A stretch of 64,000 nt of DNA. Origin: an uncultured Bacilli bacterium (GTDB taxonomy: Bacteria; Bacillota_I; Bacilli_A; RF39; UBA660). The notes under the pieces were generated by a model. That model saw nothing but the letters and a program-made list of their open reading frames with translations. It was not told the origin of the DNA and did not search any database. Shown here one piece after another: positions 41,483 to 49,913 of this stretch; the first letter of the stretch is position 1; the number at the start of each line of letters is the position of its first letter. Both the position numbers and the translations under genes were made by a program. Location: NCBI GenBank assembly GCA_934101575.1, contig CAKORJ010000002.1, positions 200,076 to 264,075 on the forward strand, given 5' to 3'.

Positions 41483-44400
41483 TTGTTTTCTCCTCATATA
41501 TAATTCCTCTGTTTGGAATATTTAGATTTTCTGCTACTTCAATTGGGAGTTTGTTTTCACATAATTTGTTATATATTTCTTCTTCATTTTTTTCTAATCC
41601 TTCTTTTTTTATTACTTCTTTTATTTTTTTATTTGCTTTATATTCATTAATTTGATATGCACATTTTTGCATTTTTTCACCTAGTTCAGTAGTAAAATGT
41701 TCTTCATCTAAACGATTTGTGCTTCTTGTTATTATTTCTAAATGCCTAGCATCATATACTATATTTTGAGCAATACTTAGATCTTCTTCTGTTATGTTTT
41801 GTTTTTTCATATTTTCTGTTAATTTTTCATTTAATAAGTATATTGTATGTGTTAGTTCTGTTTCATCTTCTGATAGTTCTCTTGTTGGCATTATTGTGTT
41901 TGAAATCATATCAAATGAGATGTTTTGTGGCTTATATTTATTATATAGAATACTAGCAAATAGTTTTGTAATGTTATAATCTATAAAATCATTTTTTATA
42001 GGAGCATTTATTTCTTTTATTTCTTCGTTTGTGAGGTTTTCTATATCTTCTTTTAACATATTTATATCATATGCTTCTTGTGGTAATTTATTATTTTTTA
42101 AATCATGTTCATATTGTTTAGTTGTTGTGGTATTATCTATTTTGTTGATTTCTTCTAGTAGGTTTTCTTTTTGTTGATATAATTTTAATTCTTGTCTTTC
42201 ATTTTGAAAGTATGGATAATCCATTATGAATGGTACTCCATCGAAATATGGGTTTATTTTTCTTTGTTCTATTTGCCATAGGTCATTTTTGAATTTTTCT
42301 TTGTTAATGGCATTTTTTGTTTGTTCTATAATTTCTTGTGCTGAATTATTATTTTGATTTGCTTCTTCTTCCTTTGCTGAATTAATAAATATGTTTAGTA
42401 TTTCTTTTAGTTTTTCATCACTAAAGTATTTTTTTTCGTAGGTGTTTTTATATTCGTCTTCTATCCATGGCTTTATATCTTTTGGCATGTCTTTTGAACC
42501 GGATTTGTTTGTCATGAAATCTTCTATTATATGAGGAATTAGTTTTGTGTTTTTTGTTTCTATGAATTCGTTTGTCATGTTTGTTATTTTTTGTAGTTCG
42601 TTTTGATGTATTCTGTCTTGATTTATCATGACTATTGGGATGTTAAATTGTTGTGCTGCTTTTAATTGGTTTTCTTCTATTTCTTCTTTTGAACTTGCAA
42701 AACTTATTATATAGCGTGGATTTCTTTTATTTCCAGATGAAGTTGTTCTTTCTATATCTAATTCACTATATCTTCTTGTTGTTTTTATTAATTCGCTTGG
42801 ATTCATATATCTTGCACTTTTGTATGTTTTTGTTACGAAACGATTGTTATCTGATTGTATATCATATGGTGCCATGTTTACTATTGCTCTGTTTTCAATG
42901 TTTTCGAATCCCATGATGATACAGTTATGTCTTTTTACTAATGCTAGGTTGTTATTTCCTATGTAACTTGTGCATATTCTTTGATTACCAGCGTTTTCTG
43001 TTGTATTCCATTGTTTGAAGTAGTCTTCGTAATTACCATTTCCTCCGCCATAGGCATCTAATACTGATACTAACATGTTGAAATTATCTCCGGAGTCATA
43101 TATAGGAATGTTTGTCCCATTATATGTTATAGTATCACTTGTACTTTTGTTTTCTGGATTAAATAGTGTTTTATTGTATTCTTGTGCTAGGTTTAATTTT
43201 ATATCTTCTTCAATTATGTCCATATCAATTCTATTTAATTTTTGTTCTTGTTTTGATTTTTGGTAGGCTATTTTTAGTATTTCTTCGTTGGAGTTTATTA
43301 TGTTTTTTAATGAGTTTATGTAGTTTATTTTGGGGATATTTTCTTCAGTAGGGGGAAGGCTGTTTATATATAATTCATATTCTGATACTCTTTTTTTTGC
43401 TTCTTTATAGTTTAGACTATAGTATGTTTGAAGATAAGCATTTTTTATTGTTTCATTTTCATTATTTAAGGCTCTTTCATACATTTTATTTAGTTCTTGT
43501 TGATAATTTTCAGGTGTTATGGTTCTATATTTTATATTTCCATTTGAACTAAGTATGTTATATATGGTGGCAATTTCTTCTTCTGTTAGAGTATCTTTGG
43601 TATTTATGTATTCGGTTAATTGTATAAGTGATTCTACTGTTTGCTCTTCTAATATTTCGTTTAAACTGTAATCTGGGTTTTCCAGGTTATCTTTTAAATA
43701 GTTGTTTACTGTTTTTATTAAGTCTAATGTTCCTTTTTGATAACCATTATCTTTATAGTATTTATCAATATTTTTTATTTCTAGAATTTTTTCTTGAATT
43801 TTGGGGTATTTTAGTATTTTTTCTATTCCATCTATGCCTCCGAATGCTTGTAAGACGTTGTTATCTAGTAGTTCTAATGAGGTAGTTATTATGGCTTTGT
43901 TATTACTTTTTTGTAAGTCTTTTAGGTAAATCATTTTCTTTTTTATGTTTTCTGGATTTTCTTTTAATAGTTTTTCATATGCTGTGATTAGTTCTTCGTT
44001 ATTTTCTAAGTTTTGTGTTAAGAATATGAGATTTTCATATTCGTTTTTACAAATGTTTATTATGTTTGGATTAATGTTATTGTTATTTATTATTTGTGTT
44101 CTTACTTCTTTTGATGCTTTGGTTAACATGTATAGAATGTTTGGTGCTTGTATTTTGTTTAAGTCAGTATTTTGTAATAATTTATCAGTGCTTTCAAATT
44201 TACTTATTAGGTTTGCTATTACATTTTGTTCATTTTTATATTTTTCTTGGTTGTTTTCTCTTTTTTCTTCGTTGTAGTGGTCGTATAAATCTAGTTTTAA
44301 TGCTTTTATTATTGTGTCAGTATTCTCTATGTCTTGCAAGCAATTTTCAAACATAACCATTTTTTCTTCTTTGTTTTTACTATAAATGGCTTGGATTATT

Positions 44401-45755
44401 TTTAGTTTTTTGTCTTCGGATAGTTCTTTAAAATATTTTGAAAAGTCTTCTGTAATACTTTTTGGAGGAGTTGACCAATTATCGTATGAGTAATAAATTT
44501 TTTGAATCATATCTAGGTAATCATCTTTTAGTTGTTCTGCTAATTTAAATTTGTTATAAAATATGTCTAGTTGTCCTACTGTGTTCATTATATAGTTTTC
44601 ATTAGTTAATACTTCTTTTTTATCATTGTTATTCATTAATGTAAATAATTGTATTCTTGTTGGGTTTACGTTATATCTATCTGTGCTTACTAGAAATAGT
44701 TTTTTTAGAAGTTTTTGATCGTATTCATCGTTATTTAGGTAGTCTTTTACTATGGTTGGTGGTATTTCTATATTTTCTTTCATAAAATTATTTATTTTTT
44801 CATCTGTTATTATAAAGTTTCTGTATGTTTTTTGGGCATCTTTTGATAGATTGTTGTATAGTGGAAGAATTTTATTTATAAATTCAGATGTGCTATATAT
44901 AGGTAATTTTTCTATAACTTTTTCTTTTTTCATGTTATCTGTTATAAATGAAAAGTTATTTGTTTTATCTATTATTTTTATGCATTTTGTTTCATCTTTT
45001 AAGATTGCATTATCTATTTCGTTTGCTAAATTTTTTATATTAACTAGGTTTTTTATTTTTTCTTTTATGTCATTATTTTTTATATTTGTAATTCTGTTAT
45101 AAATTGCATAAGTTGGGGTAGTACTTATATCTCTGATGCGATATTTCTCTTCATATAAGTCATAGTGTATTTTGCTATAGTATTCAAGAAATTGTTTGTT
45201 ATTTTGAAATAGGGTGTATATTTCTTCATCTTGGAATGTGTCTAGTAGTTGTGGTGTTATGAATGAAATATAATTTAGTTTTTCTTTTAGGGCTTTTACT
45301 CTTAAGTTTTCGGGGATAGATAGTATGTCTTTTAGTGTGGTTTCATAATTAATATTTGCATATTTTTCTAGCATTTCATTTTGATTTGATTCGTCTTTTA
45401 GGTTATTTATTATGGTGTATGCTACGGATTTGTCTTTTATTAAGTCATCTTTTAGAATTGTGTATTTTATGTTTTCTGGTAATTCTTGGATTTTTTCGTT
45501 GTTTAAATTTTCAATATCAATATATTTTTGTATGATGTTTATTTTTGTGTCTTGGTTGTTTAGACTTTCTATTAGTTCATAGTTCTTTTGTGATGATGTT
45601 AATAAGTTATTTTCTAGAATTATAATTTTTATGTTTTCTGAGATTGTTGTTATTATGTTTGTGTTTTTTGAGTTATTTATTGTTTCTGCTATTTTTTTGG
45701 CTTTTCGTAGATTATATTTGTTTTGAATATTTGATATTAAAGAGTTATTGTTCAT
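41466..45755 (-). CDS. Giant 1,429-aa protein of unknown function
   Basis: Not recognised. Start chosen at ATG 45755 with AAGGAAG upstream; a GTG three codons earlier is within that region. No signal peptide or membrane span. The N-terminal ~850 residues look all-helical and contain loosely repeated units of the kind LPENIKYTILKDDLI and IPENLRVKALKEKL, suggesting a helical-repeat scaffold. A distinct domain at about 925-1080 has NFNMLVSVLDAYGGGNGNY, RICTSYIGNNNLALVKRHNC, IIMGFENIENRAIVNMAPYD and RYIISFASSKEEIEENQLKA, with FNIPIVMINQDRI; I have the impression of seeing related text in uncharacterised large proteins of gut Firmicutes. The last ~300 residues are again helical and charged. It is convergent with the 550-aa gene and divergent from the SDR gene. 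Confidence 0.75.
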   Translation of the reverse strand: MNNNSLISNIQNKYNLRKAKKIAETINNSKNTNIITTISENIKIIILENNLLTSSQKNYELIESLNNQDTKINIIQKYIDIENLNNEKIQELPENIKYTILKDDLIKDKSVAYTIINNLKDESNQNEMLEKYANINYETTLKDILSIPENLRVKALKEKLNYISFITPQLLDTFQDEEIYTLFQNNKQFLEYYSKIHYDLYEEKYRIRDISTTPTYAIYNRITNIKNNDIKEKIKNLVNIKNLANEIDNAILKDETKCIKIIDKTNNFSFITDNMKKEKVIEKLPIYSTSEFINKILPLYNNLSKDAQKTYRNFIITDEKINNFMKENIEIPPTIVKDYLNNDEYDQKLLKKLFLVSTDRYNVNPTRIQLFTLMNNNDKKEVLTNENYIMNTVGQLDIFYNKFKLAEQLKDDYLDMIQKIYYSYDNWSTPPKSITEDFSKYFKELSEDKKLKIIQAIYSKNKEEKMVMFENCLQDIENTDTIIKALKLDLYDHYNEEKRENNQEKYKNEQNVIANLISKFESTDKLLQNTDLNKIQAPNILYMLTKASKEVRTQIINNNNINPNIINICKNEYENLIFLTQNLENNEELITAYEKLLKENPENIKKKMIYLKDLQKSNNKAIITTSLELLDNNVLQAFGGIDGIEKILKYPKIQEKILEIKNIDKYYKDNGYQKGTLDLIKTVNNYLKDNLENPDYSLNEILEEQTVESLIQLTEYINTKDTLTEEEIATIYNILSSNGNIKYRTITPENYQQELNKMYERALNNENETIKNAYLQTYYSLNYKEAKKRVSEYELYINSLPPTEENIPKINYINSLKNIINSNEEILKIAYQKSKQEQKLNRIDMDIIEEDIKLNLAQEYNKTLFNPENKSTSDTITYNGTNIPIYDSGDNFNMLVSVLDAYGGGNGNYEDYFKQWNTTENAGNQRICTSYIGNNNLALVKRHNCIIMGFENIENRAIVNMAPYDIQSDNNRFVTKTYKSARYMNPSELIKTTRRYSELDIERTTSSGNKRNPRYIISFASSKEEIEENQLKAAQQFNIPIVMINQDRIHQNELQKITNMTNEFIETKNTKLIPHIIEDFMTNKSGSKDMPKDIKPWIEDEYKNTYEKKYFSDEKLKEILNIFINSAKEEEANQNNNSAQEIIEQTKNAINKEKFKNDLWQIEQRKINPYFDGVPFIMDYPYFQNERQELKLYQQKENLLEEINKIDNTTTTKQYEHDLKNNKLPQEAYDINMLKEDIENLTNEEIKEINAPIKNDFIDYNITKLFASILYNKYKPQNISFDMISNTIMPTRELSEDETELTHTIYLLNEKLTENMKKQNITEEDLSIAQNIVYDARHLEIITRSTNRLDEEHFTTELGEKMQKCAYQINEYKANKKIKEVIKKEGLEKNEEEIYNKLCENKLPIEVAENLNIPNRGIIYEEKTNEKQR

Positions 45756-45829
45756 TTGTATCACTTCCTTATTCTATAAGTTTATTATAACAAAGATTTT
45801 TCTTCTTTTGAAGAATATTGTCTTGTTTC

Positions 45830-45857
45830 TTGATTTACTATGTATTTTTGCTATAAT
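45830..45857 (+). promoter_or_regulatory. Promoter for the SDR-truA unit
   Basis: TTGATT at 45830-45835, spacer 16, TATAAT at 45852-45857 with an extended TGC before it. Because the -10 ends only five bases before an upstream ATG at 45862, translation from the later ATG (45877) is favoured. Confidence 0.65.
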
Positions 45858-45876
45858 ATAAATGGAGTTGGTGATT

Positions 45877-46632
45877 ATGAAAGCACTTATTACTGGAGCT
45901 TCATCTGGTATAGGAAAAGATATGGCTATATATCTTAGTAAATGTGGTTTTGAACTTATTGTTTGTGGTAGGGATAAGTCTAAACTTGAGGAGTTACAAA
46001 GTCTTTTAAAGACTAAAGTTAAGGTTATTATTATTGATCTTGCTGATGAGAAGAAGGCTAAAGATCTTTATATGGTTACTAAAAGTGAAAATGTTGATGT
46101 TGTTATAAATAATGCTGGTTTTGGTCTTTTTGGTGATTATAATTCTTGTGATTTGCTTACGGAACTTGAAATGATTGATGTTAATGTAAAGGCTGTTCAT
46201 ATTTTGACACGTATGTTTCTTAAAGACATGGTTAAAAAAAATAAGGGTTATATTTTGAATGTTGCTAGTAGTGCTGGTTTACTTCGTGGCGGTCCTCTTA
46301 TGAGTACTTATTATGCTACTAAGAGTTATGTTACTTCTTTTACTTTGGCTATTTCTGAGGAGCTTCGTCGTAATAAATCTAATGTTAAAGTTGGGGTTTT
46401 ATGTCCGGGTCCTGTTAATACTAATTTTAATAATGTAGCGGGTGTTAAGTTTAATATGTCTTCTTTATCTTCTTCTTATGTTGCTAAGTATGCTATTGAT
46501 AAGTTTTTAAGAGATGGTAAAACTTTGATTGTTCCTGGTTTTAAAGTTAGAGTAGGTTTGTTTTTTAGTAGGTTTTTATCTATTAAGAGCCTTGTTAGAA
46601 TTACTTATAATTTTCAAAGGAGAAAGAAATGA
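45877..46632 (+). CDS. Short-chain dehydrogenase/reductase
   Basis: NAD(P)-dependent oxidoreductase. From ATG 45877 it has 251 residues. The cofactor motif TGASSGIGKDMA is at the N-terminus, NNAG follows at about 80, and the catalytic triad is Ser in NVASSAGLLRG with the YYATKSY (YxxxK) motif. CPGPVNTNF is the usual later motif. R34 after the second strand (VCGRDKSKLEEL) favours NADP. The substrate cannot be told. The 45862 ATG is too close to the promoter. It overlaps truA by four bases (ATGA), so the two are cotranscribed. Confidence 0.88.
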   Translation: MKALITGASSGIGKDMAIYLSKCGFELIVCGRDKSKLEELQSLLKTKVKVIIIDLADEKKAKDLYMVTKSENVDVVINNAGFGLFGDYNSCDLLTELEMIDVNVKAVHILTRMFLKDMVKKNKGYILNVASSAGLLRGGPLMSTYYATKSYVTSFTLAISEELRRNKSNVKVGVLCPGPVNTNFNNVAGVKFNMSSLSSSYVAKYAIDKFLRDGKTLIVPGFKVRVGLFFSRFLSIKSLVRITYNFQRRKK

Positions 46633-47357
46633 GATATTTTATAAAGTTTTCTTATGATGGTTCTTGTTTTAATGGCTTTCAAAGGCAACCTGGAATGAAA
46701 ACTGTTCAAGGTGTAATAGAGGATGCTTTGTTTCAATTAAGTGATTGTATTGTTAATTTATGTGCTTCTGGACGTACTGATAAGGGTGTTCATGCAATAG
46801 AACAATGTGCTCATTTTGATTTGAATTTGGATATTAAAGAATATAATCTTAAAAAGTATTTAAATAGCTTTTTTGATGGGGAAATTTATGTTTCTTCGTT
46901 GGAAAAGGTTTCTGATAGTTTTCATGCTAGATATGATGTTAAGAAAAAAGTATATTCTTATTATATAAATATGGGGGAGTTTTCTCCAATATTTAGAAAT
47001 TATGTATATCAACTTTGTGTTAATTTAGACGTTGATAAAATAAAAGAGGCTTCTATGTATCTTTTAGGAGAGCATGATTTTAGATCTTTCTGTACAGATG
47101 AGAAGAATAAGGATAATTGTGTTAGGACTATATATAGTATTGATATTTCGGTTTTAGATAATGTTTTAAAGATTACATTTTGTGGAAATGGATTTCTTAG
47201 AAAGATGATTAGGAATATTGTTGCAGTTTTTGTTGATATAGGACTTGGAAAAAAGGATGTTTCATTTTTGAAAGAAGTACTTGATAATAAGGCTAGGACT
47301 GGTAATTTAAAATGTGTGAGTGGTTGTGGTTTGTATTTAGAAAAGGTAATTTACTAA
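46629..47357 (+). CDS. truA: tRNA pseudouridine(38-40) synthase TruA
   Basis: Isomerises uridines 38-40 in the anticodon arm of many tRNAs. The 242-aa protein starts FIKFSYDGSCFNGFQRQPG and has the catalytic aspartate in ASGRTDKGVHAIEQCAHFD, then FHARYDVKKKVYSY, HDFRSFC and a C-terminal GNGFLRKMIRNIVAVFVDIG. Normal length. In Bacillus truA also lies between rplQ and rplM, so its position is conserved despite the intervening block. Confidence 0.95.
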   Translation: MRYFIKFSYDGSCFNGFQRQPGMKTVQGVIEDALFQLSDCIVNLCASGRTDKGVHAIEQCAHFDLNLDIKEYNLKKYLNSFFDGEIYVSSLEKVSDSFHARYDVKKKVYSYYINMGEFSPIFRNYVYQLCVNLDVDKIKEASMYLLGEHDFRSFCTDEKNKDNCVRTIYSIDISVLDNVLKITFCGNGFLRKMIRNIVAVFVDIGLGKKDVSFLKEVLDNKARTGNLKCVSGCGLYLEKVIY

Positions 47358-47369
47358 TTACTTTTTTGG

Positions 47370-47378
47370 TGCTATAAT
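47370..47378 (+). promoter_or_regulatory. Extended -10 element before the paralogue pair
   Basis: TGCTATAAT at 47370-47378 just after truA and 26 bases before the next start. No convincing -35 at the normal spacing. Confidence 0.45.
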
Positions 47379-47404
47379 ATGTTTTATTGTTTGGGGGAAT
47401 ATGT

Positions 47405-48079
47405 ATGTCTAAGAAAGAGAGTATAGAGTCATTTGTTGATCAAATTAAGCTGTTAAAAAGTCAAAGAGAAATACTTGTGTCTTTAAATAAACTTTTTGAG
47501 CTTTATCCTGATTTAATTTGTGTTGAAGATGGATTAGAACAACAGGATTATATTGATACTAAATATATAAAAAATAGTGGTTTAGCTTTTTTTAATTCTT
47601 TGGTTGCGAGTAGTGTTTCTGTTTTAGTTGCTGAAAAGATGTTGGATTCTGATGATAGTACTATTCAGAGAGTAGTAGCTGTTTTAGTTGCTTCTATGGT
47701 TGGTTTTAGTCTTTTTCAAAAGGATAATCGTAGTAAATATTTAGAAGATAGTGCTGGTAATGAAGAAATATTAAGGCAGGATGCTATTCTTCAAGAAAAG
47801 ATGAATAAGATATTTGATAAATTAGATGCGTCTTTTTGTGAATATGTTAGAGCTTCTGGATATAGTATGAAAGATTTTTCGGAAATAGATTTCATTAAGA
47901 ATATTTTTAATAATAATTCAAAATATATTGATATGAAAAAGTATGACAAATCATTTAATTTTGCTTTTAATTATGATAAAGTTGTGGAGTTATTTGATTA
48001 TATTTTTGGTGAGGATGGTATTAATTATTATTTAGAAACTATTAGCGATAATGATTCTTCTAAGGTGATAAAACGTTAG
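47405..48079 (+). CDS. Unknown protein, first of a tandem paralogous pair
   Basis: Not recognised. From ATG 47405 (GGGGGAA five bases upstream) it has 224 residues; the frame opens at TTG 47387, within the ribosome site. A moderately hydrophobic stretch at about 58-100 (LAFFNSLVASSVSVLVAEKM, then VVAVLVASMVGFSLFQ) may be one or two membrane-associated helices. The rest is charged. It is similar to the next protein in order and content, especially YVRASGYSMKDF with FNNNSKYIDM and FNYDKVVELFDYIFGEDG. It sits between truA and rplM. Confidence 0.7.
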   Translation: MSKKESIESFVDQIKLLKSQREILVSLNKLFELYPDLICVEDGLEQQDYIDTKYIKNSGLAFFNSLVASSVSVLVAEKMLDSDDSTIQRVVAVLVASMVGFSLFQKDNRSKYLEDSAGNEEILRQDAILQEKMNKIFDKLDASFCEYVRASGYSMKDFSEIDFIKNIFNNNSKYIDMKKYDKSFNFAFNYDKVVELFDYIFGEDGINYYLETISDNDSSKVIKR

Positions 48080-48091
48080 TTAGGAGTTAGT

Positions 48092-48745
48092 ATGAAAAGC
48101 AGTAATTATAATGAACAATGTGAGATTTTAGATTTACTTAATTCAGTTTGTGAGTTTTATGATGAGATGAAGCTGGCAGAGAATGTGTTTGATAATGATA
48201 AGAGTGTTATTGTTAAATATGGGCGAGATTCTTTAAAAAATATTGTTAAAAGTTCGTTTGTTTCTAGTGGTTCTTTGTATGTGTCTCAATTTATACTTGA
48301 TGCTAGTTCTTCTTTACCTCAAAAAATTGTTGCTATTACGGTTGGGTCTTTTGTTGGTTTTACTTTGTTACAACGCACTAATAATCATAGGTTTTCTTGG
48401 ATAATTAATAGGACTGCGGATAAAGTAGAAAAAGTTGATGCTATTACAGATAAATTTATTTCTTCTATTGATTTATTTGACTCTGTTATTTGTAATTATG
48501 TTAATAATTCTGGTTTTGATATGAAATATTTTGTGGATAATAATATTATCATGGATATATTTACTAATAATGATTCTTATATTGAAGATATGAAAACTTT
48601 TTGTAGATATGATTTTGATTTTGGTTATGATACTGTTTCTGAACTTTTTAATTCTTATTTTGGAGTAGATGATGGCGTTAGTGGTTATTTAAGGGATAAA
48701 TATGTTGATAAGAATCATCGAAAAAGAAAAGTTAAAAGTTTTTGA
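48092..48745 (+). CDS. Unknown protein, second of the tandem paralogous pair
   Basis: Not recognised; 217 residues. It shares with the preceding protein a central hydrophobic stretch (about 48-92, ending GSFVGFTLLQ) and the C-terminal pattern YVNNSGFDMKYF, FTNNDSYIEDMK, FGYDTVSELFNSYFGVDDG. The pair arose by tandem duplication and has diverged strongly. TAGGAG lies before the ATG, 12 bases after the previous stop, so they are one transcript. No catalytic motif seen. Confidence 0.7.
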   Translation: MKSSNYNEQCEILDLLNSVCEFYDEMKLAENVFDNDKSVIVKYGRDSLKNIVKSSFVSSGSLYVSQFILDASSSLPQKIVAITVGSFVGFTLLQRTNNHRFSWIINRTADKVEKVDAITDKFISSIDLFDSVICNYVNNSGFDMKYFVDNNIIMDIFTNNDSYIEDMKTFCRYDFDFGYDTVSELFNSYFGVDDGVSGYLRDKYVDKNHRKRKVKSF

Positions 48746-48811
48746 TTTTTATCTGTTTTTAGTATATTGCTTTTTATATTTGTGATTTTAGGGGAAAATT
48801 TGTTAAAAATA

Positions 48812-48840
48812 TTGACTTTTGTGTGTAGTTTTAGTATAAT
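48812..48840 (+). promoter_or_regulatory. Promoter for rplM-rpsI
   Basis: TTGACT at 48812-48817, spacer exactly 17, TATAAT at 48835-48840. Near-perfect sigma-A promoter upstream of the L13 leader. Confidence 0.85.
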
Positions 48841-48844
48841 TTTA

Positions 48845-48905
48845 GTCGGTACATTTTTCTTATATAGCCCATTTTATAGGACCTGGGAAATCCTATGAAA
48901 AATAA
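48845..48905 (+). ncRNA. L13-type leader RNA
   Basis: About 75 bases between promoter and rplM include an ATAGGA/TCCTAT hairpin (ATAGGACCTGGGAAATCCTAT split around CCTGGGAAA) and an upstream AGCCCA that can pair with the CTGGG loop, a possible pseudoknot. Position and layout fit the Firmicute L13 leader family, thought to let L13 control rplM-rpsI. Called by pattern and context only. Confidence 0.55.
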
Positions 48906-48920
48906 GAAAGGAAGATTAAA

Positions 48921-49352
48921 ATGAAAAGTTATATGCAAAAAAAAGAAACAGTTGAACGTAATTGGTATATAATAGATGCTACTGATGTTACCTTAGGACG
49001 TTTAGCTAGTAAGGTTGCTCATATTTTAAGAGGTAAAAATAAGGCAACTTATACTCCACATATTGATTGTGGTGATTATGTTATTATAGTAAATGCTGAA
49101 AAGGTTAAGTTAACTGGTAATAAGTTAGATAAGAAGCTTTATTATAATCATTCTGGTTATGCTGGAGGACTTAGAGTTCGTACTGCTAGAGAAATGGTAG
49201 AAAGATATCCTGTTGAAATGGTAGAAAGAGCTGTTAAGGGAATGCTTCCACATAATAGATTAGGTAGAGCAATGTTTAAAAAATTATTTGTTTATGAAGG
49301 AGAAAATCATCCACATATGGCTCAAAAGCCAGAAGTGCTTGATGTTAAATAG
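48921..49352 (+). CDS. rplM: 50S ribosomal protein L13
   Basis: Early assembly protein of the large subunit. The 143-aa protein shows NWYIIDATDVTLGRLASKVA, HIDCGDYVIIVNAEKVKLTG and VKGMLPHNRLGRAMFKKLFV. AAAGGAAG precedes the ATG. rpsI follows after 11 bases. Confidence 0.96.
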   Translation: MKSYMQKKETVERNWYIIDATDVTLGRLASKVAHILRGKNKATYTPHIDCGDYVIIVNAEKVKLTGNKLDKKLYYNHSGYAGGLRVRTAREMVERYPVEMVERAVKGMLPHNRLGRAMFKKLFVYEGENHPHMAQKPEVLDVK

Positions 49353-49363
49353 GGAGGTTAATT

Positions 49364-49789
49364 ATGGCAAAGAAAGAAAATACAAGTTATTATGGAACTG
49401 GTAAAAGAAAAGCTAGTGTTGCTAAGGTAAAACTAGTTGAAGGAACTGGTAAAATCTTTGTTAATGGAAAAGATGTTTATGAATATTTTCCATTTAGTAC
49501 TTTAGTTATGGATTTGGCTCAACCTCTTGAACTTACTAATATGACTGAAAAGTTTGATGTATGTGCTGATGTTAAAGGTGGAGGTTTTTCTGGACAAGCT
49601 GGTGCTATTAGATTAGGTATTGTTAAAGCTCTTTTAGATTATGATAGTGCTAGTGACCCTGAAAGTGAAACAAGCTTTAGAAAAATTTTAAAGAGAGCTG
49701 GTCTTATTACTCGTGATTCTAGAGTTAAAGAACGTAAGAAACCAGGTCTTAAAAAAGCAAGACGTGCACCACAATTTAGTAAAAGATAG
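49364..49789 (+). CDS. rpsI: 30S ribosomal protein S9
   Basis: Its C-terminal tail reaches the P-site tRNA. The 141-aa protein shows YGTGKRKASVAKVKLVEGTG, the GGGFSGQAGAIRLGIVKALL motif and the basic tail KKPGLKKARRAPQFSKR ending in the conserved SKR. About ten residues longer than the usual form at the N-terminus. GGGAGG upstream. Confidence 0.96.
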   Translation: MAKKENTSYYGTGKRKASVAKVKLVEGTGKIFVNGKDVYEYFPFSTLVMDLAQPLELTNMTEKFDVCADVKGGGFSGQAGAIRLGIVKALLDYDSASDPESETSFRKILKRAGLITRDSRVKERKKPGLKKARRAPQFSKR

Positions 49790-49809
49790 GAAAGACTATT
49801 ATATATGTT

Positions 49810-49838
49810 TGCAAAGTCCGTATTTACGGGCTTTTTTG
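49810..49838 (+). terminator. Intrinsic terminator after rpsI
   Basis: CCGTA and TACGG within AAGTCCGTATTTACGGGCTT form a stem with six T residues after it. Confidence 0.85.
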
Positions 49839-49885
49839 TGTGTTGAATTAGTGAGTCTTGTGTGGATTACAAATTTATGACTGTG

Positions 49886-49894
49886 TGATATAAT
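49886..49894 (+). promoter_or_regulatory. Extended -10 element before the HExxH gene
   Basis: TGATATAAT at 49886-49894, 19 bases before the ATG; a weak ATTACA at 49866-49871 lies 17 bases upstream of the hexamer. Confidence 0.5.
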
Positions 49895-49913
49895 TTTTAT
49901 AGGAAGTGATTGT

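Noticed and set aside
42653..45102. Several plus-strand frames opposite the 1,429-aa gene
   Set aside because: The opposite strand of an A-rich gene gives F/L/S-rich open frames by composition alone; no start signals.
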